DNA from: AC-32 sp963813435
Lineage (GTDB): Bacteria > Actinomycetota > Thermoleophilia > Gaiellales > Gaiellaceae
Reading direction: 5' to 3'
NCBI GenBank assembly: GCA_963813435.1
Contig: CAWEYY010000002.1
Location: 558,001 to 622,000, forward strand
DNA length: 64,000 bases
The notes beneath the pieces were generated by a model that saw nothing but the letters and a program-made list of their open reading frames with translations, had not been told where the DNA came from and did no database searches. The stretch's first letter is position 1. Each line of letters begins with the position of its first letter. Of the stretch, positions 22,101 to 28,401 are shown piece after piece. Position numbers and translations under genes: made by a program.

Positions 22101-22321
22101 TTGACGACCATGTGCAGGCTCCCGAGAACGAGGAAGAGCGCGCCGGCGAGGAAGTACTTCGCCGTCTTCGGGTCGTGCGCATGGAGCTCTTCGTCCGGGT
22201 AGGGCGTCTCGCGTACCGGCGGCGCGCGGCCCGGCACGAACCTGCAGATCGCCGCGACGACGACCGCGAAGAAGGCGACGTACGTCAGGAACTGGAGCGA
22301 GGAGAGGTGCTGGACCCACAT
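19100..22321 (-). CDS. Very large polytopic membrane protein of the cbb3-like operon
   Basis: A 1073-residue protein with more than 20 hydrophobic helices. The N-terminal half has repeated His-bearing helices (DLSNTHVMIVGGGTLLATG, DPISHAHINLVTGLTMLV, VNLHAQLNMLGGLMMLLAG) reminiscent of heme-copper oxidase subunit I, but the paired HH that binds CuB in such enzymes is not found in an equivalent helix. The middle has a long periplasmic-type region without helices (about residues 690-830). The C-terminal part adds about eight helices. It may be a non-catalytic oxidase relative acting in assembly or quinone/haem traffic; this is uncertain. It is last in the operon with the CcoN-like subunit. Confidence 0.75.
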   Translation of the reverse strand: MWVQHLSSLQFLTYVAFFAVVVAAICRFVPGRAPPVRETPYPDEELHAHDPKTAKYFLAGALFLVLGSLHMVVKNVPWLAEYLARTGYAGHLVRDLSNTHVMIVGGGTLLATGLCWLVLPRIVGRPLTSEGLAQCAFWFTVVGLLVFYVSLIGNGIAMGHLIEHGSTYPAAKEHLGRWYKVPTGMGAGVMGLGYWCFASNVALTIFQSRLVRVPKPQWHLWKYFATGAAALTVGTVQGVIQVQPANADWLYKAGHAGEWIDPISHAHINLVTGLTMLVAGSLFALVQALGGTAPSRRLADTCFYALLGGSLAFYFSTLYLGFHEGGLVVHHGLTPEAAEEATPLHPYLIMGAGIAMFAAFWLLLATSVRSVLRSRSLVRPFVLVGCAALAIGTLQGPVQALPFVNEALDRGGEAGDVIVNLHAQLNMLGGLMMLLAGLALGSLQLLGARWPARRARLVLVFVPLGVAAYYVAGVSFSAVEAHRVAAGRSFAAAVSALEPWESLVLVPAALAVLIGFASFASAAWRMTERQRVEGRQAIAAVPRIYSGTIPRRVRRRSPAALAGYELPLGLMGFPGVGWLFAGFPLMASILLMAGPAITWAIIPVAFSPYGRGPLRGVGWGVELVWLPVMAVVSSAALYWAQARRRARLEGRPPRGRTRRVESYRTRVSIGFGVLALLLVAIPFVPAVAGVGGSTVRYAYEPRLTNEVTGQFVSTARGPVKLFSWSDPQTSFPQDSLRMHASQIGSILVRAAAVDSVSAYQLYDLGRQRRVPLLLRTSTPRQLALAPARALAPGRYSFVATHEGMFGGRDFTYLEVVPAGSPVTAISSRPGATAPAVLDALLPLCATLVAIAFAVLLLRSLRRRRSGEKVLWATGFLLFGVAAACEAVAQRAGWTPGLFRVYYLAGGVLTVAFLGAGSAWLLLPRRGRDLLLGGLAVATAAAIVTVALAPVSTTALALTPHGRPPPNAALGGDAFLWAVALNTFGTVFLVGGSLYAIVRRRRVRSNVWIAAGAIVVALATGLSRTGSYSFVYAGQLLGIAMMFSGFAFVGKAPAPRPRERDELRGLRPARASRA

Positions 22322-22335
22322 CCCGCTAGCCCCGG

Positions 22336-22527
22336 TTACCGGAGGCCGGGCTCGAGGAAGTAGATCGTCAGGGTCACGGCGAAGTAGACGACCGCGATCA
22401 CAGCCAGGATGATCCAGGAGCGGACGACGGCCTGGCGCGAGTGGCGGTCCTCCTCCCCGCCGATGTCGCGGTAGCCGGCGAGCGGACGGGCGGGGCGGGG
22501 CTCTTGCGGAACGGGAGCCTCGCTCAT
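22336..22527 (-). CDS. Small single-helix membrane protein
   Basis: A 63-residue protein with a proline-rich, charged N-terminus (MSEAPVPQEPRPARPLAGYR) and one helix (SWIILAVIAVVYFAVTLTIY). Position and size are those of small oxidase subunits such as CcoQ or subunit IV proteins, but no motif proves it. It lies between the ABM-like protein and the 1073-residue protein in the cbb3-like operon. Confidence 0.75.
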   Translation of the reverse strand: MSEAPVPQEPRPARPLAGYRDIGGEEDRHSRQAVVRSWIILAVIAVVYFAVTLTIYFLEPGLR

Positions 22528-22860
22528 CTAGAACACCTTCTCCAGGACGCGTGTCGGCTCGGCGCGGATGTCGGCCACGTCACCGAGCATCCGCTCGAAC
22601 GTGTAACCCCGCTCGAGGAATGCCTCGAGCTGCTCGGGCGTGTCCCAGGTCGTGTAGCAGTGGACGCGGACGCCGCCGTCCTCTATGGCGACGAACGCCT
22701 CGAGCTTCTGGCAGCCGGGGTACTCCTGGACGTGCCCCTTGAGCGCCTGCATCGAGGCGTAGACGCTCGGCCACGCCTCCATCGGCACCTGAGCGACGGT
22801 CGCCGACGACCATGCCACGTAGGGCAGCGCCGATGGGACAGGGACCTCTGCGGCGGCCAT
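22528..22860 (-). CDS. ABM-like alpha/beta-barrel domain protein in the oxidase operon
   Basis: A 110-residue soluble protein. The run YASMQALKGHVQEYPGCQ, KLEAFVAIEDGGVRVHCYTT and WDTPEQLEAFLERGYTFERM has the pattern of dimeric alpha/beta-barrel (antibiotic monooxygenase-like) proteins, some of which bind or degrade haem. ATG 22860 overlaps the previous stop as TGATG. A haem-handling role in oxidase assembly would suit the location, but is inference. Confidence 0.7.
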   Translation of the reverse strand: MAAAEVPVPSALPYVAWSSATVAQVPMEAWPSVYASMQALKGHVQEYPGCQKLEAFVAIEDGGVRVHCYTTWDTPEQLEAFLERGYTFERMLGDVADIRAEPTRVLEKVF

Positions 22861-23207
22861 CAGAACTTCTGTCCCCAGACGATGTGGCCGACGATCAGCA
22901 CCGCCGCCCAGGCTGTCAGGACCCCGGTCAGAACCAGGAAGAAGACCGTCGCAGGCCCGGCCGTCTCCGTCGTGTATCCGCCGAAGCTGTCCGCCGGATA
23001 GATCCGTTCCCGCTGGCGGGTCGATCGGTACTGGTGGATCCACCAGAGGGTGGCGATCACGAGCACGATCACGAAGCCCCAGAGCCAGGCGAGGTCGATC
23101 CAGTGGACGTGCCAGGTGTCCGGCCGGTACATCGTCTCCTGGTGGCCCTGGAGGTACTTGTAGTACTGCTGCGCCTTCTCGGGCGACTCGCCGCTAGGCA
23201 TCCCCAT
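22860..23207 (-). CDS. Two-helix membrane protein of the cbb3-like operon
   Basis: A 115-residue protein with helices WIDLAWLWGFVIVLVIATLWWI and TVFFLVLTGVLTAWAAVLIVG and histidines near their ends (HVHW, HQY, GHIVW). ATG 23207 has GAGGAG seven bases before it. The layout resembles small subunit II/IV-type oxidase proteins; no copper-binding site is visible. It overlaps both neighbouring genes, so it is part of the oxidase transcript. Confidence 0.75.
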   Translation of the reverse strand: MGMPSGESPEKAQQYYKYLQGHQETMYRPDTWHVHWIDLAWLWGFVIVLVIATLWWIHQYRSTRQRERIYPADSFGGYTTETAGPATVFFLVLTGVLTAWAAVLIVGHIVWGQKF

Positions 23208-23505
23208 CGGCCCACTCCTCCTCGTCGAGCGCCCACTCGGGCGTGTAGTAGTCCTCCTCCTCCACCAGGAGCGGGATTCCTCCCATCCGGTCGAGCTCCT
23301 GGAAATGGCCCGCCTTCCAGGCCGCCAGGAACGCGACGAGCGCGAGCCCGGCAAAGATGAAGAACGTGTCCATCATCCAGTCGGCCATCACCCAGCGCGA
23401 CTGCTTGCTCTCCGGCGCTTCGTGCGCGAGCGCCAGGGCGGGCCAGCCGAGGGCCATGACCGCCGCCAGGACGAGCGTGGCTGCGAGAAGCCTCAGGCGG
23501 CTCAC
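23194..23505 (-). CDS. Small membrane protein with N-terminal signal, cbb3-like operon
   Basis: A 103-residue protein. The first hydrophobic segment (LLAATLVLAAVMALGWPALALAHE) looks like a signal peptide, followed by one helix (TFFIFAGLALVAFLAAW) and an acidic tail (LLVEEEDYYTPEWALDEEEW). GTG 23505 overlaps the cytochrome gene's stop as GTGA. Function unknown; probably an accessory or structural subunit. Confidence 0.75.
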   Translation of the reverse strand: MSRLRLLAATLVLAAVMALGWPALALAHEAPESKQSRWVMADWMMDTFFIFAGLALVAFLAAWKAGHFQELDRMGGIPLLVEEEDYYTPEWALDEEEWADGDA

Positions 23506-24926
23506 TGCTGCCCCGGCACGGTCGGCGGGACGTCCTTCTGGGCGGCGGGCGGAAGCTTCTCTCCCCTGGCGCGCGCGTCGGCCCAGGCGCGGTTGAGCAT
23601 GTCCTCGTAGATCGACCTGATCCCCGCGGCCGCCGTCCCGAGCGAGAGCGGTGTGTGGGCCTTGTCGTTCAGCACCAGGTGGTCGCCCGGCGAGAGCCCT
23701 GGGAACACGGCCTCCGCCTCTTTGATGAACGGGTCGTTCGCCTGCTTCTTGTCGAACTGGACGTTGTTGGCGAGCTTCTGGCGCGTGTTCGTCCACGCCA
23801 GCAGCTCAGGCGAGGGTTGCCAGACGATGTAGTCCTTCGGCTCGGGCACCCGGTTGGCAGCGAGGGTCCCATTCGGGATCGTCTTGACGAACAACACGAC
23901 GCGCCAGATGTCGTTGACGGAGAGTCGGTCGCCGAAGTTCTCCATCGCCGTGCCAGACCAGCCGCGGAGGATCCGGTAGTAGAAGTCGCCAGGCCCGGTG
24001 TCACCGCCGCAGCAGGCGTCGTCCTTGTCGGTGAAGTCGGCCGGCGTCGGCGAGAGGAACGGTGCGGCCGGGCCCTTCCCGTCGCCGTTGAGACCGTGGC
24101 AGCCGATGCAACGGTCGAGGAAGACCTCCTTGCCGCGGAAGAGGTTTTGCTCCGTCACAGGCAGCGGGTTTCCCGCGAGCCAGTAGCCTCGCTCGATCTG
24201 GGAGAGGTTGGGCGCCTCCTCGAGCTGGTCCTTCGGCGGATCCAGGCTCGCATCGTCCGGCTCCAGCGGTTTCTTGTGCGCCGCATTGAACCCGCGGTAC
24301 GGCGGCGGGAAGCCCTGGTTGACGAGCACGACGTGCTTGGCGTAGAGCTGGCCGGCGTAGCGGAGCAGCCCGGACTTGCCGCTGCGCTGCTCGACGTACG
24401 AGATCACCTGGTTCACCTGCTGGTTCGAGAAGAGCGACTTCATGTCCGGCATGAGCGAGCGCGGGTCGACGAAGCGCGGATCCCAGAAGTGCGCGGACTG
24501 CCAGTCGTCCGGATGCCAGCCCGACTCCTGCGAGAGGTCGGGCCCGGTTCGCTCGGTTCCGAGGATGTTCGGCGACTGGTCGCTCCCGTAGAAGTCGCCA
24601 GGCTGGGAGACCTTCGGGTAGAGGAAGTAGAGCGCCTCGCGCACGTCCTGCGGCCGCGAGTAGCCGGAGTGGCAGACGTAGCAGCCGTTCTGGGCGAACA
24701 GGTTCCGTCCCTTGAGCGCCACGCTCGAGAGCGGAGCCCAGTCCGCCGAGGCCGGCGGATCGAACGTGTGGATCGGAAGCCAGACGACGATTCCAACGAC
24801 GCAGAAGAACGCGAGCAGCCCGCCCACGCCCGCCATCAGCGGCGTGATCAGCATGCGCTCCTTGGGATGCCGCGACCACCCGCGGGGCAGCGGCTGCGGC
24901 GGCTCGCCCCTGCGCTCGTCGGCCAT
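23502..24926 (-). CDS. Dihaem cytochrome c subunit of the cbb3-like oxidase (CcoO/CcoP-like)
   Basis: A 474-residue protein with one N-terminal helix (LMAGVGGLLAFFCVVGIVVWL) and two c-type haem sites, CYVCH near residue 83 and CIGCH near residue 275. The first domain has the CcoO pattern (LFAQNGCYVCHSGYSRP, GTERTGPDLSQESG, DPRSLMPDMK with the axial Met). The second looks like a CcoP-type haem c domain (GCHGLNGDGKGPAAP). It thus combines monohaem and dihaem subunit roles in one chain. It follows the catalytic subunit directly. Confidence 0.9.
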   Translation of the reverse strand: MADERRGEPPQPLPRGWSRHPKERMLITPLMAGVGGLLAFFCVVGIVVWLPIHTFDPPASADWAPLSSVALKGRNLFAQNGCYVCHSGYSRPQDVREALYFLYPKVSQPGDFYGSDQSPNILGTERTGPDLSQESGWHPDDWQSAHFWDPRFVDPRSLMPDMKSLFSNQQVNQVISYVEQRSGKSGLLRYAGQLYAKHVVLVNQGFPPPYRGFNAAHKKPLEPDDASLDPPKDQLEEAPNLSQIERGYWLAGNPLPVTEQNLFRGKEVFLDRCIGCHGLNGDGKGPAAPFLSPTPADFTDKDDACCGGDTGPGDFYYRILRGWSGTAMENFGDRLSVNDIWRVVLFVKTIPNGTLAANRVPEPKDYIVWQPSPELLAWTNTRQKLANNVQFDKKQANDPFIKEAEAVFPGLSPGDHLVLNDKAHTPLSLGTAAAGIRSIYEDMLNRAWADARARGEKLPPAAQKDVPPTVPGQQ

Positions 24927-26452
24927 CAGCCGGCGACGGGTGGAGGCGCCATCATCTCGGCCACCCTCAGGGTCTCCTGCCTCCGGCGCTCACCCGTGTT
25001 GCTGTAGATCGTCATCCCGATGTTGACGATCTGGACGATCCCGGAGACGACGATCATCGCGCCGAAGATCCCGCGCGCGATGTAGTACGCGTGCAGCTGC
25101 GGCAGGACGTTCACCTCGGGGATCCCGTCCTGCCAGGCGAAGCCCTGCTGGAAGCCGGCCAACGTGAGCACGCTGAAGAAGCCGGTGAAGCCGACCGTGA
25201 CGAGCCAGTACTGCCACTCGGAAAGGCTCCGGCTGAATAAGGGTCGCTGGTAGATCTGGGCGACGATGTAGTCGATCACGCCCATGCCGAGGATCGTGAA
25301 GGCGCCGAGCAGGGCCAGATGCGCGTGGGCGACGACGAAGTTCGTGAAGTGCGTCAGCTTGTTGAACGGCTGGATCGCCTCGAACGCGCCCTGGATGTTG
25401 ACGAGGAAGTAGAAGAAGAAGGCGGTCATCGTGAAGCGCAGGGGGAGGTTCGTGAAGAACCGATCCCAGTTGCCCTTCATCGTCCCGAGGATGTTGATCG
25501 TGAACGCGAAGACCGGGACCAGCAGCATCCAGGACGAGACCTGGGCGATCGTCTTCAGCCACGCCGGCGTGGGTGACTGGAGAATGTGGTGGTCGCCCAC
25601 GCCCGTGTAGAAGAACGCCATCCCCCAGAAGGAGACGAGCGAGAGCGTGTAGCTGTACAGGGGGGTGTTCGTCACCCGCGGGACGATGTAGTACGTCAGC
25701 GCGAGCAGCATCGGTGTCAGCCACAGCCCGAACAGGTTGTGGGCGTACCACCAGTTGAGGATCGCGTCGGACAGGCTCGAGTTGAGGGCGCCGGAGGTCG
25801 CGCCCCAGACGTTCCCCGGGTGCCAGATCACGTTACCGATCGCGTAGTCGACCGCGAGCCAGAGCGGGCTGGCGATGAAGAACCAGACAGAGACGTAGAT
25901 CGGCCTGATCGTCCGGATCGAGACCGTCGCCAGGATGTTGACGATGTTGCCGCACCAGATGACGAGCAGAGCGATGTCGATCGGCCAGATGAACTCGGCG
26001 TACTCGCGGCCCTGACTGTGGCCTGTGAGCAGGCCGATGATCCCGAGCAGGTACATCAGGTTCCAGGCCCAGGCGCAGATGACGCCGAGCCGCTCGCTCC
26101 ACATCCCGCGCGTGCCCACGAGGCGCGGGAGCATGTAGAAGAGCGCGCCGAAGTACATCATCGTGAGCCAGGCGAGGATCACGCCGTTCACGTGCGACGG
26201 GCGGATCCGGCTGAACTGGAGCCACGAGATCCCGCCGAAGGCCTCGGGAGTGACGAACTCGGTCGCGAGAACGAGTCCGAAGAGGTCGACGACGGTCAGC
26301 CAGATGATCGACGAGAGGATCCAGTGCCTCGCCGCCCGGTCCGGGAAGGGCGCGGGACCCGATGCTCGCTCCGTCAGGGGCGCAGGCGCATCCGGCGTAA
26401 TCGCGCCCGGCTCCAGCGGACGATCCCGCTCGAGGGTCCCCTCGCCGGCCAT
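24926..26452 (-). CDS. ccoN: cbb3-type cytochrome c oxidase catalytic subunit I
   Basis: A 508-residue heme-copper oxidase subunit with about 12 helices, reducing oxygen at a haem b3-CuB site. Low-spin haem His is in RPSHVNGVILAW, CuB His ligands are in WWYAHNLFGLWLTP and GVGDHHILQSPTPAW, and haem His ligands are in FVVAHAHLALLGAF. The Tyr in PLYSYTLSLVSFWG corresponds to the cbb3-specific catalytic Tyr position. The missing E/K channel details and odd partners could instead place it near NO reductases, but the Tyr favours an oxidase. First gene of the operon, divergent from the two-component system. Confidence 0.88.
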   Translation of the reverse strand: MAGEGTLERDRPLEPGAITPDAPAPLTERASGPAPFPDRAARHWILSSIIWLTVVDLFGLVLATEFVTPEAFGGISWLQFSRIRPSHVNGVILAWLTMMYFGALFYMLPRLVGTRGMWSERLGVICAWAWNLMYLLGIIGLLTGHSQGREYAEFIWPIDIALLVIWCGNIVNILATVSIRTIRPIYVSVWFFIASPLWLAVDYAIGNVIWHPGNVWGATSGALNSSLSDAILNWWYAHNLFGLWLTPMLLALTYYIVPRVTNTPLYSYTLSLVSFWGMAFFYTGVGDHHILQSPTPAWLKTIAQVSSWMLLVPVFAFTINILGTMKGNWDRFFTNLPLRFTMTAFFFYFLVNIQGAFEAIQPFNKLTHFTNFVVAHAHLALLGAFTILGMGVIDYIVAQIYQRPLFSRSLSEWQYWLVTVGFTGFFSVLTLAGFQQGFAWQDGIPEVNVLPQLHAYYIARGIFGAMIVVSGIVQIVNIGMTIYSNTGERRRQETLRVAEMMAPPPVAG

Positions 26453-26494
26453 TGCGGGCGACCATAGGAAAGCGCCCGCCGTGACGCGCGCGAG

Positions 26495-26549
26495 ATGACG
26501 AAACTGTCATCCACGCGTCATTTCCAGGTCATCTCGACTGCGTTAGGGT
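26495..26549 (+). promoter_or_regulatory. OmpR-type triple direct repeat and promoter of the two-component system
   Basis: GTCAT is repeated at 26506, 26517 and 26528, exactly 11 bp apart, with an inverted copy ATGAC at 26495. A -10-like TAGGGT is at 26544-26549 and AGGGAGG precedes the ATG at 26568. Tandem half-sites with 11-bp spacing next to the -35 region are what PhoB/OmpR regulators bind. The site lies between the regulator gene and the divergent oxidase operon, so it may control both. Confidence 0.65.
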
Positions 26550-26567
26550 CCGCAGGCAGGGAGGTTT

Positions 26568-27236
26568 ATGCGCATCCTGGTCATCGAGGACGAGCCGCGG
26601 ATCCGGGCCTTCCTTTCGCGCGGCCTCGAGGCGGAGGGCTTCAGCGTCGACGGCGCAGGCGATGGTGCGGCGGGGGTCGAGCAGGCGGCACGGCGGCGCT
26701 ACGACCTCGTGATCCTCGACCTGCTCCTGCCGAAGCTCGACGGTCTCTCGGTGTTGCGGGAGCTGCAGCGCGAGCGACCCGAGCTCCCCGTCGTGATCGT
26801 CTCGGCCCGCTCGGACCTCGACACCAAGCTCCGCGGGTTCGGGCTCGGCGCCTGCGACTACCTCTCGAAGCCGTTCTCGTTCGACGAGCTGCTCGCGCGA
26901 GTGCGGGCACAGCTGCGACGTGGGCGGCCGGGCGAGAGCGGGACGGTCGTGCGCGCGGGGACGCTGTCGCTCGACGTCGCGCGCCGCCAGGCTCGCCTGG
27001 GCGACGTGGTCGCCGAGCTCTCAGACCGGGAGTTCCGCCTCCTCCACCACCTGGTCCTGCACGAAGGGGAGGTCGTGAGCCGCGAGCGGCTGCTCGCCGA
27101 CGTCTGGGGCTACCACTTCGACCCGCGCTCGAACGTCGTCGACGTCTGCATCCGACGGCTGCGGCAGAAGCTAGGCGCGCAGGCGCCGATCGAGACCGTG
27201 CGGCATGGGGGCTATCGACTGACGGCGGCGGCCTAG
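26568..27236 (+). CDS. OmpR/PhoB-family response regulator
   Basis: A 222-residue regulator. The receiver (MRILVIEDEPRIRAFLSRGL, phospho-Asp in VILDLLLPKLDG, Lys in YLSKPFSFDELLAR) is followed by a winged-helix DNA-binding domain (LSDREFRLLHHLVLHEGEVV, LADVWGYHFDPRSNVVDVCI, RTVRHGGYRL-like end). It is 12 bp upstream of its histidine kinase. The 11-bp-spaced GTCAT repeats before it are probable binding sites. It likely controls the divergent oxidase operon (inference). Confidence 0.95.
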   Translation: MRILVIEDEPRIRAFLSRGLEAEGFSVDGAGDGAAGVEQAARRRYDLVILDLLLPKLDGLSVLRELQRERPELPVVIVSARSDLDTKLRGFGLGACDYLSKPFSFDELLARVRAQLRRGRPGESGTVVRAGTLSLDVARRQARLGDVVAELSDREFRLLHHLVLHEGEVVSRERLLADVWGYHFDPRSNVVDVCIRRLRQKLGAQAPIETVRHGGYRLTAAA

Positions 27237-27248
27237 GACGATGCGGCG

Positions 27249-28337
27249 ATGAAGGCGGGCGACTCTCTCCGGCGTCCCGAATGGGCTCGGGGGCTCTCGT
27301 GGGTGGAAATCGCCTGGCTCCTCTTCACCGGAGCGAACCTGACCGCGATGCTGCTCCTCCCGAGCTGGGAGACGATCCCGTTCCACTTCATCTGGATCAG
27401 CCTCACGATCGTCTACGGCTTCCGCGTGTGGGACTCGACGGCGACGGGCGTCGTGCTCGCTCTCGTCGCGGTTACGACGGGGGGCCTGATCCTCAGCGAC
27501 GCGTACACGGGCGAACAGCTCTGGGGCGAGCTGTTCGAGGTCCCCTTGATGTCGGCGATGTTCCTGGCAATGGTCTGGCACGCGCGCCGCCGCCAGGACG
27601 CGCTGCGCACGATCGAGCGAGAGGCCGACGAGCGCGCCGCGCTTCTGCGCCAGCAGAAGCGTTTCTTGCACGACGTCTCGCACGAGCTGCGGACACCGGT
27701 CACGATCGCCCGCGGGCACCTCGAGGTGCTCCGGCGGCTGAACGGAAAGCCGGCCCAGGAGATCGAGGTCGCGCTCGACGAGCTCGGCCGGATCGAGCAC
27801 ATCCTCGAGCGGCTGCTGCTGCTCGGGAGGTCGAAGCAGCCCGACTTCGTCGTGCTCTCCGACGTGGACGTGGGACCCTTTCTCGAGGATGTGTTCATGC
27901 GTTGGTCCGAGGTGGTTCCGCGCGGATGGACGCTCGGCCCTGTCGTGCAGGGCACACTCCGCGCCGATCCCGAGGCTCTCCGGATCGCTCTTGACGCACT
28001 GCTCGAGAACGCGGTCAAGCACACCGAGCCGGCCGACGCGATCAGGCTCGGCGCCCGCGCGGCCGGCGGACAGCTCGCGATCGAGGTCGCGGACGAGGGC
28101 CCCGGGGTACCGCACGACCAGCTCGGGCGGATCTTCGACCGCTTCGCCCGGGCCGACTCCGCACGCTCACGGGACCAGGGAGGTGCCGGGCTCGGGCTCG
28201 CGATCGTCGATGCGATCACGAAGGCCCACGACGGGACCTGCTCCGCGGTGAACTCGGCCTCCGGCGCGATCTTCACACTGCGCTTCCCGGCCTTCACGCC
28301 AGCCCGTGGGCAGGTGCCCGCGCTCTCTGCTTCCTAA
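27249..28337 (+). CDS. Sensor histidine kinase
   Basis: A 362-residue membrane kinase with about three to four N-terminal helices (WVEIAWLLFTGANLTAMLLL, ATGVVLALVAVTTGGLIL, PLMSAMFLAMVWHA) and no large sensor domain. The H-box is FLHDVSHELRTPVTIARGHL; the ATPase domain has N-box ALLENAVKH, DEGPGV and GAGLGLAIVD. With so little outside the membrane it may sense a membrane or redox signal. It pairs with the regulator just upstream. Confidence 0.94.
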   Translation: MKAGDSLRRPEWARGLSWVEIAWLLFTGANLTAMLLLPSWETIPFHFIWISLTIVYGFRVWDSTATGVVLALVAVTTGGLILSDAYTGEQLWGELFEVPLMSAMFLAMVWHARRRQDALRTIEREADERAALLRQQKRFLHDVSHELRTPVTIARGHLEVLRRLNGKPAQEIEVALDELGRIEHILERLLLLGRSKQPDFVVLSDVDVGPFLEDVFMRWSEVVPRGWTLGPVVQGTLRADPEALRIALDALLENAVKHTEPADAIRLGARAAGGQLAIEVADEGPGVPHDQLGRIFDRFARADSARSRDQGGAGLGLAIVDAITKAHDGTCSAVNSASGAIFTLRFPAFTPARGQVPALSAS

Positions 28338-28401
28338 GCGACGAGGACTCCCTCGACCTAGCTACGCAGTCGCCTCGGCGTGAGGCCGATAGGCCTGAGG
28401 A

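Noticed and set aside
19149..22319. A 1056-residue frame on the same strand as the 1073-residue membrane protein
   Set aside because: Almost all Arg, Ala, Gly and Pro with no hydrophobic helices; it is the shifted frame of the real gene.
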